From Rhodoferax sp. (GTDB taxonomy: Bacteria > Pseudomonadota > Gammaproteobacteria > Burkholderiales > Burkholderiaceae_C): a stretch of 13,220 nucleotides of DNA. The stretch covers positions 1 through 13,220 of the forward strand of contig JAEMRG010000031.1 in assembly GCA_016463455.1 (NCBI GenBank), read 5' to 3'. The notes under the pieces were generated by a model, which worked only from the letters and a program-made list of their open reading frames with translations, was not told the DNA's origin and made no database searches. The first letter of the stretch is position 1, and each line of letters opens with the position of its first letter. Below, piece after piece: positions 13,097 to 13,220 of this stretch. Made by a program: the position numbers and the translations under genes.

Positions 13097-13220
13097 ACTT
13101 TTCTTTGCTTCGCCAAAGAAAAGTAAGCAAAAGAAAGGCGAGCCAAAGGCCGTGCCCCTGCGGGGTGCCTTGCGCTACTCGCGCCGCCCGGGGTCGTGCG
13201 CAAACTCGCTACGCTCAAAC
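13097..13220. repeat. Probable dispersed intergenic repeat, running off the window
   Basis: The block starts with a long inverted repeat: arms ACTTTTCTTTG (13097-13107) and CAAAGAAAAGT (13114-13124) around the loop CTTCGC. AAGCAAAAGAAAGGCGAGCC then repeats part of the right arm. A GC-rich part follows with a CCCC-TGC-GGGG hairpin (13155-13165) and the end CTCGCTACGCTCAAAC. I recall very similar intergenic stretches, with the CTTTGCTTCGCCAAAG core followed by AAAGGCGA, in many copies in Comamonadaceae and Xanthomonas genomes. No second copy lies in this window, so its dispersed nature is from memory. No gene is supported here. Confidence 0.6.

Noticed and set aside
12337..13218. 293-codon minus-strand frame opposite the propeller gene
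   Set aside because: It begins inside the terminal repeat and runs antisense through a well-supported gene. Such repeats commonly give spurious proteins.

Overview
The window is moderately GC-rich and almost fully coding. It looks like chromosomal DNA of a betaproteobacterium, most likely Burkholderiales/Comamonadaceae (Rhodoferax/Polaromonas-like). This placement is an inference from the style of LivG/LivF/SpoT/GreB/FtsY, the spoT-greB neighbourhood, and a dispersed-type intergenic repeat at the right edge that I recall from this group. No database search was possible.

Left part (1-6392): the downstream part of a branched-chain-amino-acid-type (LIV/HAAT) ABC transporter operon, all on the + strand. 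It holds the C-terminal end of the permease livM (cut by the window edge), the ATPases livG and livF joined by 4-base ATGA overlaps, an AMP-forming long-chain-type acyl-CoA ligase, and two tandem, clearly paralogous periplasmic substrate-binding proteins (about 68% identical by hand count). A strong intrinsic terminator closes the block. The layout suggests uptake of a carboxylate followed by CoA activation in the cytoplasm. The ligand could be a branched-chain amino acid or a fatty, aromatic or other organic acid, and cannot be settled from sequence.

Middle part (6393-10476): housekeeping genes. A bifunctional (p)ppGpp synthetase/hydrolase (spoT/rsh, +) converges on the transcript-cleavage factor greB (-). 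greB is divergent from the signal-recognition-particle receptor ftsY (+). A 16-base inverted repeat sits over the candidate ftsY -10 element.

Right part (10477-13220): a YnjB-type solute-binding protein with a Tat-like signal and no permease or ATPase partner beside it, then a membrane-anchored strictosidine synthase/SMP-30-like six-bladed propeller protein. The last ~150 bases hold no gene. They carry a terminator-like hairpin and a long inverted repeat (11-base arms) that is part of a probable dispersed intergenic repeat running off the window.

There is no gene-free stretch over 300 bases, no tRNA or rRNA, no CRISPR and no transposase. I see no clear undescribed multi-gene system. The points most worth following are the ligase plus twin binding-protein transporter operon, the orphan YnjB-like protein with its odd start region, the ftsY operator-like palindrome and the terminal repeat.
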